This document shows, piece after piece, positions 16,438 to 24,875 of a stretch of 48,117 nt of DNA. The position numbers were made by a program, and so were the translations under genes. The notes beneath the pieces are model-generated. The model was not told where the DNA came from. It saw nothing but the letters and a program-made list of their open reading frames with translations, and made no database searches. The DNA is from Mycobacterium sp. (GTDB taxonomy: Bacteria; Actinomycetota; Actinomycetes; Mycobacteriales; Mycobacteriaceae): contig VEQY01000019.1 of assembly GCA_018882965.1 (NCBI GenBank), positions 1 to 48,117 of the forward strand, written 5' to 3'. How positions within the stretch are numbered: position 1 is the first letter of the stretch; each line of letters begins with the position of its first letter.

Positions 16438-17580
16438 GTGGCACGCGACTACTACGGCTTGCTCGGAGTCAGCCGGAATGCGAGTGACTCCGATATCAAA
16501 CGCGCCTACCGCAAACTGGCCCGCGAACTGCACCCCGACGTCAACCCCGATGAGGCGGCCCAGCACCGATTCAAGGAAGTCAGCACCGCCTACGAGGTGC
16601 TCTCCGACCCCGAGAAACGACGCATCGTCGACCTTGGTGGTGATCCCCTGGCGACGGCCGGCATGTCCAATGGATTCACCGGATTCGGTGGCCTGGGTGA
16701 TGTGTTCGAGGCGTTCTTCGGCGGAGGCGGCGGAGCCCGCGGCCCGATCAGTCGCGTTCGTCCCGGTTCGGATTCACTGCTGCGAATGCGGTTGTCGCTC
16801 AATGAGTGTGCGGTCGGAGTAGTCCGACAGGTCACGGTGGACACTGCTGTGCTCTGCGACCTGTGCCAGGGACGCGGCACGCACGGCGACTCGATGCCGA
16901 CCATGTGCGACACCTGCGACGGCCGGGGTGAGATCCAGAGCGTTCAGCGTTCACTGATCGGTCAGGTCATGACATCGCGGCAATGCCCGACCTGCGGAGG
17001 GGTCGGGGAAGTGATTCCCGACCCGTGCCGTCGCTGCGCCGGAGACGGGCGGGTACGGGCTCGCCGGGACATCAGCGTGAAGACCCCCGCGGGCGTCGCC
17101 GACGGAATGCGGGTGCGATTGGCCGCGCAGGGCGAGGTCGGCCCCGGCGGAGGCCCGGCCGGGGACCTCTATGTGGAGATCCACGAGAAGCCGCACGAGA
17201 TCTTCGTCCGGGACGGCGACGATCTGCACTGCACGATCACCGTGCCGATGGTCGAGGCGGCGCTGGGCACGACGGTGGCCGTCGAGGGAATCCCCGACGG
17301 AGAGATCGCCATCGACGTGGCACCGGGAACTCAGCCCGGCGCGGTGCTGACCCTGCGCGGGCACGGGATGCCGCATCTGCGTTCGGGGGCCCGCGGCGAT
17401 CTGCACGCCCATGTCGAGGTGAGCGTCCCGACGAGGCTCGACGCCAGGGCCAAGCAATTACTCGGCGAGGTCAGGACCCTCGGCCAGGAGCAGGCCGCGG
17501 TCAAGCCCACCCGCACCGTGCCCAATCAGCCCGGTGGCGGACTGTTCAGCCGACTTCGCGAAACCTTCACCGGCCGCTGA
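16438..17580 (+). CDS. dnaJ2: Chaperone protein DnaJ2
   Basis: A 380-residue type-I J protein. The J domain (residues 1-65) has the [11 protein letters not shown] motif that stimulates DnaK ATPase; a Gly-rich stretch follows ([22 protein letters not shown]). The zinc region has four CxxCxGxG-type repeats: [27 protein letters not shown] and CRRCAGDGR. Two C-terminal substrate-binding beta domains complete it. Start GTG 16438 is directly before [15 protein letters not shown]. Placement after hrcA under a CIRCE-like site fits HrcA control. The second mycobacterial DnaJ (dnaJ1, with dnaK) is not in this window. Confidence 0.95.
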   Translation: MARDYYGLLGVSRNASDSDIKRAYRKLARELHPDVNPDEAAQHRFKEVSTAYEVLSDPEKRRIVDLGGDPLATAGMSNGFTGFGGLGDVFEAFFGGGGGARGPISRVRPGSDSLLRMRLSLNECAVGVVRQVTVDTAVLCDLCQGRGTHGDSMPTMCDTCDGRGEIQSVQRSLIGQVMTSRQCPTCGGVGEVIPDPCRRCAGDGRVRARRDISVKTPAGVADGMRVRLAAQGEVGPGGGPAGDLYVEIHEKPHEIFVRDGDDLHCTITVPMVEAALGTTVAVEGIPDGEIAIDVAPGTQPGAVLTLRGHGMPHLRSGARGDLHAHVEVSVPTRLDARAKQLLGEVRTLGQEQAAVKPTRTVPNQPGGGLFSRLRETFTGR

Positions 17581-17589
17581 TCCGTCGGC

Positions 17590-18345
17590 GTGGTTGCGAG
17601 CCTGTTCTACACCGACGAGATCCCGGTGGCTGGTGCGACCGCGGTCCTCGGCGGCGACAGCGGCTTTCACGCCGCCACGGTGCGCCGTATCAGGGTCGGC
17701 GAGTCGCTGATGCTCGGAGACGGCGCGGGCACCCTCGCCGACTGTGTGGTCGAGTCCGTCGACCGTGACAGCCTCGGTGCCCGCGTGCTGCGGCGGCGCA
17801 CCGTGGCGCCGACCCGTCCCACGGTGACCGTCGCCCAGGCCATCCCGAAGTCGGAGCGCTCCGAACTGGCCATCGAGCTGGCAACCGAGGCGGGCGCCGA
17901 CGAATTCCTGGCCTGGCAGGCCGCTCGCTGCGTCGGCCGCTGGGATGACGACCAGCGTGCCGCCAAGGGGCTGCGGCGCTGGCGGGCGGTGGCGCACTCC
18001 GCCGCCCAGCAGGCGCGTCGCGCCTACCTGCCCGGCATCTCCGGGCCCGTGGCGACGCGGGCCCTGGCCGAGGCCGTTGCCGAGCGCACCGCCGCAGGCT
18101 CGGTGGCACTGCTGCTGCACGAATCAGCAGAACGGCCGCTGACCGCGGTGGGGCTCTCCGGGGCGACCTCGATCCTCATCGTGGTCGGGCCTGAGGGCGG
18201 CGTCACCGAGGAGGAGAAAGCCCTGCTCGAAGATGCCGGGGCGGTGGCCGTCCAGCTCGGTCCGACCGTCCTGCGGACGTCCACCGCGGCCGCCGTCGCC
18301 CTCGGGGCGCTCGGGGCGCTCACACCACGCTGGGAGATCGACTGA
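17590..18345 (+). CDS. rsmE: 16S rRNA m3U1498 methyltransferase RsmE
   Basis: A 251-residue SPOUT methyltransferase. It has a short N-terminal PUA-like domain ([29 protein letters not shown]), the RNA-binding [24 protein letters not shown] segment, and the C-terminal trefoil knot with [36 protein letters not shown], which binds S-adenosylmethionine. It methylates U1498 of 16S rRNA in the 30S subunit. GTG 17590 lies nine bases after the dnaJ2 stop, so the pair is probably cotranscribed. Confidence 0.92.
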   Translation: MVASLFYTDEIPVAGATAVLGGDSGFHAATVRRIRVGESLMLGDGAGTLADCVVESVDRDSLGARVLRRRTVAPTRPTVTVAQAIPKSERSELAIELATEAGADEFLAWQAARCVGRWDDDQRAAKGLRRWRAVAHSAAQQARRAYLPGISGPVATRALAEAVAERTAAGSVALLLHESAERPLTAVGLSGATSILIVVGPEGGVTEEEKALLEDAGAVAVQLGPTVLRTSTAAAVALGALGALTPRWEID

Positions 18346-18415
18346 TGGCGGAGGATTGTTTGCCAGCTGGGGTATTCGTTCGGGTCGGCGCGGCGGTAGG
18401 ATTACCTCAGCGCCC

Positions 18416-18445
18416 ATGAGAAAGCAGGCATCGAAAACCACGTGA
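18416..18445 (+). CDS. 9-codon upstream ORF whose stop overlaps the phoH1 start
   Basis: ATG 18416 opens a nine-residue peptide (MRKQASKTT) whose TGA shares four bases with the phoH1 GTG (GTGA at 18442-18445). A TAGGAT -10 box at 18397-18402 places the transcript start near 18409, so this is the first ATG on the message. phoH1 may be translated by reinitiation after it. No protein function is implied. Confidence 0.4.
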   Translation: MRKQASKTT

Positions 18446-19455
18446 CGCCCCGCGAAACGACCGCTGCTGTTCGCAGCAGCATGACTGTTCCGCCCGACCT
18501 CGTTGTGGGCCTGCTCGGTTCGGCCGACGACAACCTGCGCGCGCTCGAGGCGGCGCTGTCCGCCGAGGTGCACGTGCGCGGCAACACGATCACGCTGTCC
18601 GGCAGACCGGCGGACGTGGGTCTGGCCGAGCGGGTGATCTCCGAACTGATCGCCGTCGTGGCCGGCGGCCAGGCCCTCACCCCGGACGCGGTGCGGCGCA
18701 GCGTCGCGATGGTCTCCGAGGCGGAGAACACCTCGCCCGCCGAGGTGCTGACCTTGGACATCCTGTCCCGGCGGGGCAGGACCATCCGTCCCAAGACGCT
18801 CAACCAGAAGCGCTACGTCGACGCGATCGACGCGAACACCATCGTCTTCGGCATCGGTCCGGCCGGCACCGGCAAGACCTACCTGGCGATGGCCAAGGCG
18901 GTCAATGCGCTGCAGACCAAGCAGGTCAGTCGGATCATCCTCACCCGCCCGGCGGTGGAAGCCGGTGAGCGCCTTGGTTTTCTGCCCGGCACCCTCAGCG
19001 AGAAGATCGATCCGTATCTGCGGCCGCTCTACGATGCGCTACACGACATGATGGACGCCGAGGCGATTCCCAAACTCATGAGCTCCGGCGTCATCGAAGT
19101 AGCGCCGCTGGCCTACATGCGTGGCCGCACACTCAACGACTCCTTCATCATTCTGGACGAGGCCCAGAACACCACCGCTGAGCAGATGAAGATGTTCCTC
19201 ACCCGCCTGGGGTTCGGCTCGAAGATCGTGGTGACCGGTGACATCACCCAAGTCGATTTGCCCGGGGGGGCCACGTCGGGCCTGCGGGCGGCGATGGAGA
19301 TCCTCGACGGCATCGACGATATCCACTTCTCCCTGCTCACCAGCGCCGACGTTGTGCGCCACCGGCTGGTCTCGGATATCGTCGACGCCTACGCCAAGGC
19401 CGCCGATCGGCCCGGCCTGCCCAATCGCGCGCATCGCCGCTCGTCGCGGCGGTAG
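18442..19455 (+). CDS. phoH1: PhoH-family ATPase (PhoH1/YbeZ)
   Basis: A 337-residue cytosolic protein. It has an N-terminal KH-like region (VVGLLGSADDNLRALEAAL ... ERVISELIAVVAGG) and a PhoH ATPase core with Walker A FGIGPAGTGKTYLAMA, RIILTRPAVEAGERLGFLPG, Walker B SFIILDEAQNTTAEQMKMFL, and VVTGDITQVDLPGG. PhoH/YbeZ proteins are nucleotide-dependent RNA-associated enzymes that pair with YbeY; here ybeY follows by 18 bp. The GTG at 18442 gives MTPRET, matching the N-terminus of the M. tuberculosis protein as I recall it. Confidence 0.93.
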   Translation: MTPRETTAAVRSSMTVPPDLVVGLLGSADDNLRALEAALSAEVHVRGNTITLSGRPADVGLAERVISELIAVVAGGQALTPDAVRRSVAMVSEAENTSPAEVLTLDILSRRGRTIRPKTLNQKRYVDAIDANTIVFGIGPAGTGKTYLAMAKAVNALQTKQVSRIILTRPAVEAGERLGFLPGTLSEKIDPYLRPLYDALHDMMDAEAIPKLMSSGVIEVAPLAYMRGRTLNDSFIILDEAQNTTAEQMKMFLTRLGFGSKIVVTGDITQVDLPGGATSGLRAAMEILDGIDDIHFSLLTSADVVRHRLVSDIVDAYAKAADRPGLPNRAHRRSSRR

Positions 19456-19473
19456 GCGGCGAGGGAAGAACCG

Positions 19474-20004
19474 ATGAGCATCGAAGTCTCCAACGAGTCC
19501 GGTGTGGACGTCTCCGAAGAAGAACTGATCAGCATCGCACGCTTCGTCATCCGCAAGATGAAGGTCAACCCGAGCGCTGAGCTGTCGATGCTGCTGCTCG
19601 ACACCGACGCAATGGCGGATCTGCACATGCGGTGGATGGATCTGCCGGGTCCCACCGATGTGATGAGCTTCCCGATGGACGAACTCGAACCCGGCGGTCG
19701 CCCGGACGCGCCCGAACCGGGCCCGTCCATGCTCGGTGACATCGTGCTGTGTCCTCAGTTCGCCGCCAAGCAGGCCCAGGCAGCCGGGCACAGCCTCGGA
19801 CACGAGCTGGCACTGCTCACCGTTCACGGTGTGCTGCACCTGCTGGGTTACGACCACGGCGAGCCCGAGGAGGAGCGGGAGATGTTCGCGCTGCAGAACA
19901 GACTCCTTGAGGAGTGGGTGGCAGACCAGGTCGAGGCCTACCAGCGGGACCGCCAGACTGAGCGGGACCAACGCCTGCTCGACAAGCGGTACTTCGACAA
20001 TTGA
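19474..20004 (+). CDS. ybeY: Endoribonuclease YbeY (rRNA maturation)
   Basis: A 176-residue protein with the UPF0054 zinc motif [11 protein letters not shown] (H-x3-H-x5-H) near residues 119-129, preceded by [11 protein letters not shown] and [12 protein letters not shown]. YbeY is a metal-dependent endoribonuclease needed for 16S rRNA 3'-end maturation and ribosome quality control, working with Era and PhoH/YbeZ, both encoded nearby. The ATG at 19474 has a weak GAGGGAAG site. The C-terminal tail is longer and more charged than in short enterobacterial forms. Its TGA lies in the first copy of a 17-bp triplicated repeat. Confidence 0.93.
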   Translation: MSIEVSNESGVDVSEEELISIARFVIRKMKVNPSAELSMLLLDTDAMADLHMRWMDLPGPTDVMSFPMDELEPGGRPDAPEPGPSMLGDIVLCPQFAAKQAQAAGHSLGHELALLTVHGVLHLLGYDHGEPEEEREMFALQNRLLEEWVADQVEAYQRDRQTERDQRLLDKRYFDN

Positions 20005-20045
20005 TCGGGTTGGACAATTGATCGGGTTGGACAATTGACCGGGCT
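19995..20045 (+). repeat. Three tandem 17-bp copies across the ybeY/corC stop-start junction
   Basis: Copies at 19995-20011, 20012-20028 and 20029-20045 share the unit [c/g]GACAATTGATCGGGTT; the third differs at two bases. Each carries TTGA, where a TTG start overlaps a TGA stop. Copy 1 holds the ybeY stop and copy 3 the TTG of the next gene. Between them, TTG 20001 to TGA 20021 and TTG 20018 to TGA 20038 are identical 6-codon ORFs (MIGLDN), each starting on the stop before it. Confidence 0.9.
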
Positions 20046-21312
20046 GGCGCCGCTGGTCGGCGTGATCGCACTCATCGCCCTGGGCGGACTGTTCGCCGCC
20101 GTCGACGCGGCGATCGGCACCGTGTCCGTCGCGCGGGTGGAGGAGCAGGTCCGCCTCGAGCGCCCTGGTGCGATCCGCCTCGCCCGGATGCTGCCCGAGC
20201 GGCCCCGCTACATCAATCTCGTTGTGCTGCTTCGGATCGCCTGTGAAGCCAGCGCGACCGTGCTGCTCGTCGCCTACATCTACGACGACATCGGCCTTAC
20301 CTGGGGGCTGGTGGCCGCGGCGGGCGTGATGACCCTGGCCAGCTTCGTCGTGATCGGAGTCGGTGCCCGCACCCTCGGACGCCAGAATGCGTATTCGATC
20401 GCCCTCGTCTCGGCGCTGCCGCTGCAGGCCATCTCGGTGCTGCTCACCCCTATCAGCAGGCTGCTGGTCCTGCTCGGAAACGCCCTCACGCCGGGCCGCG
20501 GCTTCCGCAACGGCCCCTTCGCCTCTGAGATCGAACTGCGGGAGGTGGTCGATCTCGCCCAGCAGAGCGGCGTGGTGGCCGACGAGGAGCGTCGGATGAT
20601 CCAGTCGGTTTTCGAACTCGGTGACACTCCGGCCCGGGAGGTCATGGTGCCGCGCACCGAGATGGTGTGGATCGAAAGCGACAAGACGGCCGGACAGGCG
20701 ACGTCATTGGCAGTCCGCAGCGGCCATTCGCGGATACCGGTAATCGGGGAGAACGCCGATGACATCGTCGGGGTCGTCTACCTCAAGGATCTGGTGCGTA
20801 AGACGTACAACTCCACCAACGGCGGCCGCGACACCAAGGTCGCCGAGGTGATGCGCCCGGCGGTGTTCGTCCCTGACTCCAAGCCGCTCGATGATCTCCT
20901 GCGGGAGATGCAGCACGACCGAAACCATATGGCTCTGCTCGTCGACGAATACGGTGCGACAGCCGGCCTGGTCACCATCGAGGACGTGCTCGAGGAGATC
21001 GTCGGTGAGATCGCAGACGAGTACGACACCCACGAAGTCGCGCCGGTAGAGGATCTGGGCGAGAGGACCTTCCGGGTATCCGCCCGTCTGCCGATCGAGG
21101 ATGTCGGCGAGCTCTACGGCATCGAGTTCGACCCGAAACTCGACGTTGACACCATCGGGGGGCTGCTCGCCCTGGAGCTGGGCCGGGTGCCGCTACCCGG
21201 GGCGGAGGTCGTCTCGCACGGACTGCGGCTTCGTGCCGAGGGCGGGCCGGACCCGCGCGGCCGGGTGCGCATCGGCACGATTCTGCTGAGCCCGGACGGC
21301 GACGTTGGCTGA
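20035..21312 (+). CDS. CNNM/CorC-type membrane protein with CBS pair (Rv2366c-like)
   Basis: A 425-residue protein starting TTG (MTGLAPLVG). The N-terminal ~145 residues form a DUF21 domain with four hydrophobic segments. A CBS pair follows, with the hallmark [22 protein letters not shown] and later [36 protein letters not shown], then a C-terminal CorC/HlyC domain ([16 protein letters not shown]). The family is linked to Mg2+/Co2+ homeostasis and includes proteins once called hemolysins. The start codon sits in the third copy of the 17-bp repeat and overlaps the stop of an upstream mini-ORF. Metal specificity cannot be read from sequence. Confidence 0.9.
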   Translation: MTGLAPLVGVIALIALGGLFAAVDAAIGTVSVARVEEQVRLERPGAIRLARMLPERPRYINLVVLLRIACEASATVLLVAYIYDDIGLTWGLVAAAGVMTLASFVVIGVGARTLGRQNAYSIALVSALPLQAISVLLTPISRLLVLLGNALTPGRGFRNGPFASEIELREVVDLAQQSGVVADEERRMIQSVFELGDTPAREVMVPRTEMVWIESDKTAGQATSLAVRSGHSRIPVIGENADDIVGVVYLKDLVRKTYNSTNGGRDTKVAEVMRPAVFVPDSKPLDDLLREMQHDRNHMALLVDEYGATAGLVTIEDVLEEIVGEIADEYDTHEVAPVEDLGERTFRVSARLPIEDVGELYGIEFDPKLDVDTIGGLLALELGRVPLPGAEVVSHGLRLRAEGGPDPRGRVRIGTILLSPDGDVG

Positions 21313-21329
21313 ATCGGATGGCTGAATCG
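21306..21329 (+). repeat. Tandem 11-bp duplication at the CorC-like stop and next start
   Basis: TGGCTGAATCG occurs at 21306-21316 and 21319-21329 (period 13). In the first copy TGA is the stop of the CorC-like gene; in the second copy the same bases, read as ATG GCT GAA TCG, are the first codons of the next gene. Confidence 0.75.
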
Positions 21330-21638
21330 ATACAGACCGAGGATGCCAAACTGGTGATCCTCGCCCGCGGCGCCATGGCGCGATCCGGCCTGAGCAGCGC
21401 AGCGGCGGTCCGCGACCTGGAGGGCCGCAGCTACGTGGGCGTGCCCGTGACGATGTCGGCTCTGCGCTTGACCGGCTTACAGGTTGCCGTAGCCACGGCA
21501 ATGTCCAGTGGTGCAACAGGATTCGAAGCGGTCGCGCTGGTCGGCGGATCAACGCAGGATGACGGTCTGGACGCGGTGCGTGAGCTCTCCCCGACGGCCG
21601 CGGTCGTCGTTACCGACCGCGACGGAAACCCGCTGTGA
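21318..21638 (+). CDS. Cytidine-deaminase-fold conserved protein (Rv2365c-like)
   Basis: A 106-residue protein. It reads like a compact cytidine-deaminase-type alpha/beta domain (AKLVILARGAMARSGLSSAAAVRDLEGRSYVGVPVTMSALRLTGLQVAVATAMSSG). There is no His/Cys-Ala-Glu or Pro-Cys-x-x-Cys zinc site; in fact no cysteine at all, so catalysis is unlikely. It lies between the CorC-like gene and era, whose GTG overlaps its stop by four bases. The fold assignment is tentative, made from the segment pattern and the locus. The role is unknown and possibly tied to Era. Confidence 0.7.
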   Translation: MAESIQTEDAKLVILARGAMARSGLSSAAAVRDLEGRSYVGVPVTMSALRLTGLQVAVATAMSSGATGFEAVALVGGSTQDDGLDAVRELSPTAAVVVTDRDGNPL

Positions 21639-22537
21639 GCGAGTTCCGCTCAGGTTTCGTCTGCCTGGTCGGGCGTCCCAACACCGGCAAGTCGACGTTG
21701 ACCAATGCACTGGTGGGGGCAAAGGTGGCGATCACGTCGAACCGGCCGCAGACCACCCGGCGGGTCATCCGCGGCATCGTGCACCGCGACGACTTCCAGA
21801 TCGTCCTCGTCGACACTCCGGGACTGCATCGGCCGCGCACCCTGCTCGGCCAACGTCTCAACGATCTGGTGCGCGACACCTACACCCAGGTCGACGCGAT
21901 CGGTCTGTGCCTGCCCGCCGATGAGCCGATCGGTCCGGGGGACCGATGGATTTACGAGCAGATCCGGTCGGTGGCGCCGCAGACCACGCTGGTGGCCATC
22001 GTCACCAAGATCGACAAGGTCGCCAAAGACAACCTCGCGGCCGCTCTGATGGCGGTCGACGAGTTGGTGGGTGAGCACGCCGCGGCCATCGTGCCGGTCT
22101 CGGCGACCACCGGTGAGCAAGTCGACGTGCTTATCGACGTCCTGGCCGCCCAGTTGCAGCCCGGCCCGGCGTTCTACCCCGACGGTGAGTTGACCGACGA
22201 GCCCGAGGAGGCCCTGATGGCCGAGCTGATCCGGGAGGCCGCCCTGGAAGGCGTCCGCGACGAGCTCCCGCACTCGCTGGCGGTGGTGATCGACGAGGTG
22301 AGCCCGCGGGCCGACCGCGACGATCTCATCGACGTGCACGCGATCCTCTACGTCGAGCGGGAGAGCCAGAAGGGGATCGTCATCGGCCGCGGTGGCAGCC
22401 GTCTGCGGGAGGTCGGCACGGTCGCCCGCGCCCAGATCGAGAAACTGCTCGGTACCAAGATCTATCTGGACCTGCGGGTCAAGGTCGCCCGAAACTGGCA
22501 GCGCGACCCCAAGCAACTGGGCCGGCTCGGTTTCTGA
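21635..22537 (+). CDS. era: GTPase Era
   Basis: A 300-residue GTPase. G1 GRPNTGKST, G2 region TTRRV, G3 DTPGLH, G4 TKID and G5-like VSATTGEQ are all present, followed by a C-terminal KH RNA-binding domain (IVIGRGGSRLREVGTVARAQIEKLLGTKIYLDLRVKVARNWQRD). Era binds the 3' end of 16S rRNA and assists 30S assembly. Position after phoH1-ybeY is typical of the YbeZ-YbeY-Era group. GTG 21635 overlaps the previous stop. The segment GGCTC-GGTTTCT-GAGCC around its stop forms a small hairpin. Confidence 0.95.
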   Translation: MSEFRSGFVCLVGRPNTGKSTLTNALVGAKVAITSNRPQTTRRVIRGIVHRDDFQIVLVDTPGLHRPRTLLGQRLNDLVRDTYTQVDAIGLCLPADEPIGPGDRWIYEQIRSVAPQTTLVAIVTKIDKVAKDNLAAALMAVDELVGEHAAAIVPVSATTGEQVDVLIDVLAAQLQPGPAFYPDGELTDEPEEALMAELIREAALEGVRDELPHSLAVVIDEVSPRADRDDLIDVHAILYVERESQKGIVIGRGGSRLREVGTVARAQIEKLLGTKIYLDLRVKVARNWQRDPKQLGRLGF

Positions 22538-22593
22538 GCCGGACATCGGCGCGGGGTGCCGGCGATGTCGCAGACGGGTGTCAGACTCGTCTG

Positions 22594-23415
22594 ATGCGGC
22601 TGTACCGGGACCGAGCGGTGGTCCTTCGCCAGCACAAACTCGGCGAGGCCGACCGGATCGTCACCCTGCTGACCCGCGAGCACGGTCTGGTCCGCGCAGT
22701 GGCCAAGGGGGTGCGGCGCACCCGCAGCAAGTTCGGATCGCGGCTGGAACCGTTCGCCCACATCGACGTTCAACTCCACGCCGGCCGCAACCTCGACATC
22801 GTCACCCAGGTGGTCTCGATCGACGCTCTCGGGTCCGACATCGTCCGCGATTACGGCAGGTATACCTGTGCCTGCGCGATCCTGGAGACCGCCGAGCGGC
22901 TCGCCGGCGAGGAACGGGCGCCGGCTCCGGTGCTGCACCGGCTCACGGTCGGTGCGCTGCGGGCGGTAGCTGACGGTCTGCGCCCTCGCGAGCTGGTGCT
23001 GGACGCCTACCTGCTGCGCGCCATGGGTACCGCGGGCTGGGCGCCGGCGTTGACCGAGTGCGCCCGGTGCGCCGCCCCGGGTCCGCACCGTGCCTTCCAC
23101 GTCGCCGCCGGGGGCAGCGTGTGCACGCACTGCCGTCCGTCGGGTTCCACGACCCCGCCGCAGCCGGTGCTGGATCTGATGACCGCGCTGCACGACGGCG
23201 ACTGGACGGCGGCGGAGTCCTCCTCGGCGGCGCATCGCAACCACGCCAGCGGCCTGGTTGCCGCTCACCTGCAGTGGCACCTGGAACGGCGGTTGCGGAC
23301 ACTGCCGCTGGTGGAGCGTTTCTCTGCACTGCCCGCCGACCATGGACAGGGGGTGTTCAGGCAGGATGTGCCCCATGGCCACGAACCGGGTGACCAGCTC
23401 CTGGCGGGGAGCTGA
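22594..23415 (+). CDS. recO: DNA repair protein RecO
   Basis: A 273-residue protein. The N-terminal OB fold begins [42 protein letters not shown]; the helical C-terminal part carries a CxxC...CxxC zinc site (CARCAAPG ... CTHC). RecO anneals ssDNA and helps RecR load RecA in the RecFOR pathway. A near-palindrome CAGAC-TC-GTCTG directly abuts the ATG. The gene overlaps uppS by 41 bp. In M. tuberculosis, as I recall, amiA2 lies between era and recO; here only 56 bp separate them. Confidence 0.92.
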   Translation: MRLYRDRAVVLRQHKLGEADRIVTLLTREHGLVRAVAKGVRRTRSKFGSRLEPFAHIDVQLHAGRNLDIVTQVVSIDALGSDIVRDYGRYTCACAILETAERLAGEERAPAPVLHRLTVGALRAVADGLRPRELVLDAYLLRAMGTAGWAPALTECARCAAPGPHRAFHVAAGGSVCTHCRPSGSTTPPQPVLDLMTALHDGDWTAAESSSAAHRNHASGLVAAHLQWHLERRLRTLPLVERFSALPADHGQGVFRQDVPHGHEPGDQLLAGS

Positions 23416-24289
23416 GCGCAGGCGACGGGAGAGCTACCCGCAGCTGCCGCCCGCGCCCGAGGACTATCCGGTCTTCCCCGACACCTCGGCCTGGCCGGTG
23501 GTGTTCCCGGAACTGCCGCCCGCGCCGGGCGGTGGCCCCCGCCGCCCACCCCAGCACGTGTCCAAGGCGGTGCCGCCGGCGATCCCGGCCGACCAGCTTC
23601 CCCAGCACGTCGCCATCGTCATGGACGGCAACGGCCGGTGGGCCACCCAGCGCGGCCTGAGCCGCACCGAGGGGCACAAGATGGGTGAGGCGGTGCTGAT
23701 CGACATCACCTGTGGCGCGATCGAACTCGGCATCAAGCACCTGACGGTCTACGCGTTCTCGACCGAGAATTGGCGCCGAAGCTCCGAAGAGGTGCGCTTC
23801 CTGATGGGCTTCAACCGCGAGGTGGTGCGGCGACGCCGGGAGAACCTCAACGCCATGGGGGTGCGGATGCGCTGGGTCGGGTCGCGGGCCCGGATGTGGC
23901 GCAGCGTCATCAAGGAATTCGACGTCGCCGAGGACATGACGGTCGACAACAAGGTGATCACCGTCAATTACTGCGTCAACTACGGCGGACGCGCGGAGAT
24001 CGCGGAAGCGGCTCGACAGATCGCCCGGGATGTCGCCGCCGGCCGAGTCGATCCCGAGCGCGTGGATGAGACTCTGCTGTCGGCACATCTGCACCGGCCC
24101 GACATTCCCGACGTGGATCTGTTCATCCGGACCTCGGGAGAGCAACGCTCGAGCAACTTCATGCTGTGGCAGGCCGCTTACGCCGAGTACGTCTTCCAGG
24201 ACAAGCTGTGGCCCGACTACGACCGCCGCGATCTCTGGGCGGCTTGCGAGGAGTACGTCCGGCGCAACCGGCGTTTCGGACGCGCCTGA
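23375..24289 (+). CDS. uppS: Decaprenyl diphosphate synthase (cis-prenyltransferase UppS/Rv2361c type)
   Basis: About 304 residues. The family core starts [28 protein letters not shown] (catalytic Asp and diphosphate-binding Arg), with [21 protein letters not shown] and the C-terminal [25 protein letters not shown]. The mycobacterial enzyme extends omega,E,Z-farnesyl diphosphate to decaprenyl diphosphate, the carrier for arabinogalactan, lipoarabinomannan and peptidoglycan synthesis. The ~70-residue Pro-rich N-terminus ([30 protein letters not shown]) is typical of this orthologue. ATG 23375 lies inside recO; GTG 23390 is an alternative. Confidence 0.92.
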   Translation: MATNRVTSSWRGAERRRRESYPQLPPAPEDYPVFPDTSAWPVVFPELPPAPGGGPRRPPQHVSKAVPPAIPADQLPQHVAIVMDGNGRWATQRGLSRTEGHKMGEAVLIDITCGAIELGIKHLTVYAFSTENWRRSSEEVRFLMGFNREVVRRRRENLNAMGVRMRWVGSRARMWRSVIKEFDVAEDMTVDNKVITVNYCVNYGGRAEIAEAARQIARDVAAGRVDPERVDETLLSAHLHRPDIPDVDLFIRTSGEQRSSNFMLWQAAYAEYVFQDKLWPDYDRRDLWAACEEYVRRNRRFGRA

Positions 24290-24296
24290 GGTCCGG

Positions 24297-24737
24297 TCAG
24301 TTCCCGCCGCCGCGGCAGCCGGCGCAGGTGCCGAACAGCTCGATGGTGTGACTCACCTCGGAGAAACCGTGGTCGGCGGCCACCGTGGCGGCCCACGCCT
24401 CGACCTCGCTGCCGCTGACTTCCACCGCGCACGCGCAGCGTCGGCAGACCAGGTGGTGATGGTGCTGCTCGGCCGCGCAGCGGCGGTACACCGACTCCCC
24501 GGTGTCGTTGCGCACCACGTCGACCAAGCCGGCCGTGGCGAGCGCCTGCAGATTGCGGTACACCGTGGTCAGCCCGATGTTCTCGCCGCGTCGGCGCAGT
24601 TCGTCGTGGAGTTCCTGCGCCGACCGGAAGCCGTCCACCGCGTCGAGCATCGCGACGACCGCGGCCCGCTGCCTGGTGGCCCGAACGCCGGCGCCAACCG
24701 AACGCCGCTCGCTCGTCTCGTCACCCCCTGGATGCAC
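24297..24737 (-). CDS. zur: Zinc uptake regulator Zur (FurB)
   Basis: A Fur-family repressor of about 146 residues. The winged helix is VRATRQRAAVVAMLDAVDGFRSAQELHDELRRRGENIGLTTVYRNLQALATAGLVD. The dimerisation domain has the regulatory His cluster (EQHHHHLVC), and two structural zinc pairs, CRRC and CAGC. With zinc bound it represses zinc-uptake and alternative ribosomal-protein genes. The start is uncertain: no ATG or GTG is available near the usual N-terminus, so GTG 24737 is chosen; ATG 24776 would place the coding region across the Zur-box candidate. In M. tuberculosis smtB precedes zur, but no smtB is present here. Confidence 0.9.
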   Translation of the reverse strand: MHPGGDETSERRSVGAGVRATRQRAAVVAMLDAVDGFRSAQELHDELRRRGENIGLTTVYRNLQALATAGLVDVVRNDTGESVYRRCAAEQHHHHLVCRRCACAVEVSGSEVEAWAATVAADHGFSEVSHTIELFGTCAGCRGGGN

Positions 24738-24748
24738 CGATACGCCGC

Positions 24749-24763
24749 TGGAAATGATTTCCA
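24749..24763 (-). promoter_or_regulatory. Candidate Zur box upstream of zur
   Basis: TGGAAATGATTTCCA is a perfect 7-bp inverted repeat around one central base and resembles the mycobacterial Zur operator (core TGAAAAT-n-ATTTTCA as I recall). It lies 12 bases upstream of the proposed zur start. A TAGTGT -10 candidate on the minus strand (24778-24773) places the operator at or just after the transcription start, which would allow autorepression. Confidence 0.65.
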
Positions 24764-24875
24764 CTAGCGGCCACACTAGCGGCCCACCACCGCACGGGGG
24801 TTGGCGGGTGTCAAAGCTGGTGAGTGGTGTCGCTTAGGCTGGTGCGGTTCCCTACAGCGAAGGAGCGCGAACCCC

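Noticed and set aside
22531..22590. Hairpins after era (GGCTC/GAGCC and GACATCG/CGATGTC) as a transcription terminator
   Set aside because: No T-run follows and recO lies on the same strand 56 bp downstream, so termination there is not supported.
22577..22594. SOS or PafBC-type DNA-damage promoter before recO
   Set aside because: The segment GTGTCAGACTCGTCTG has no LexA box and no TANNNT at the required distance.
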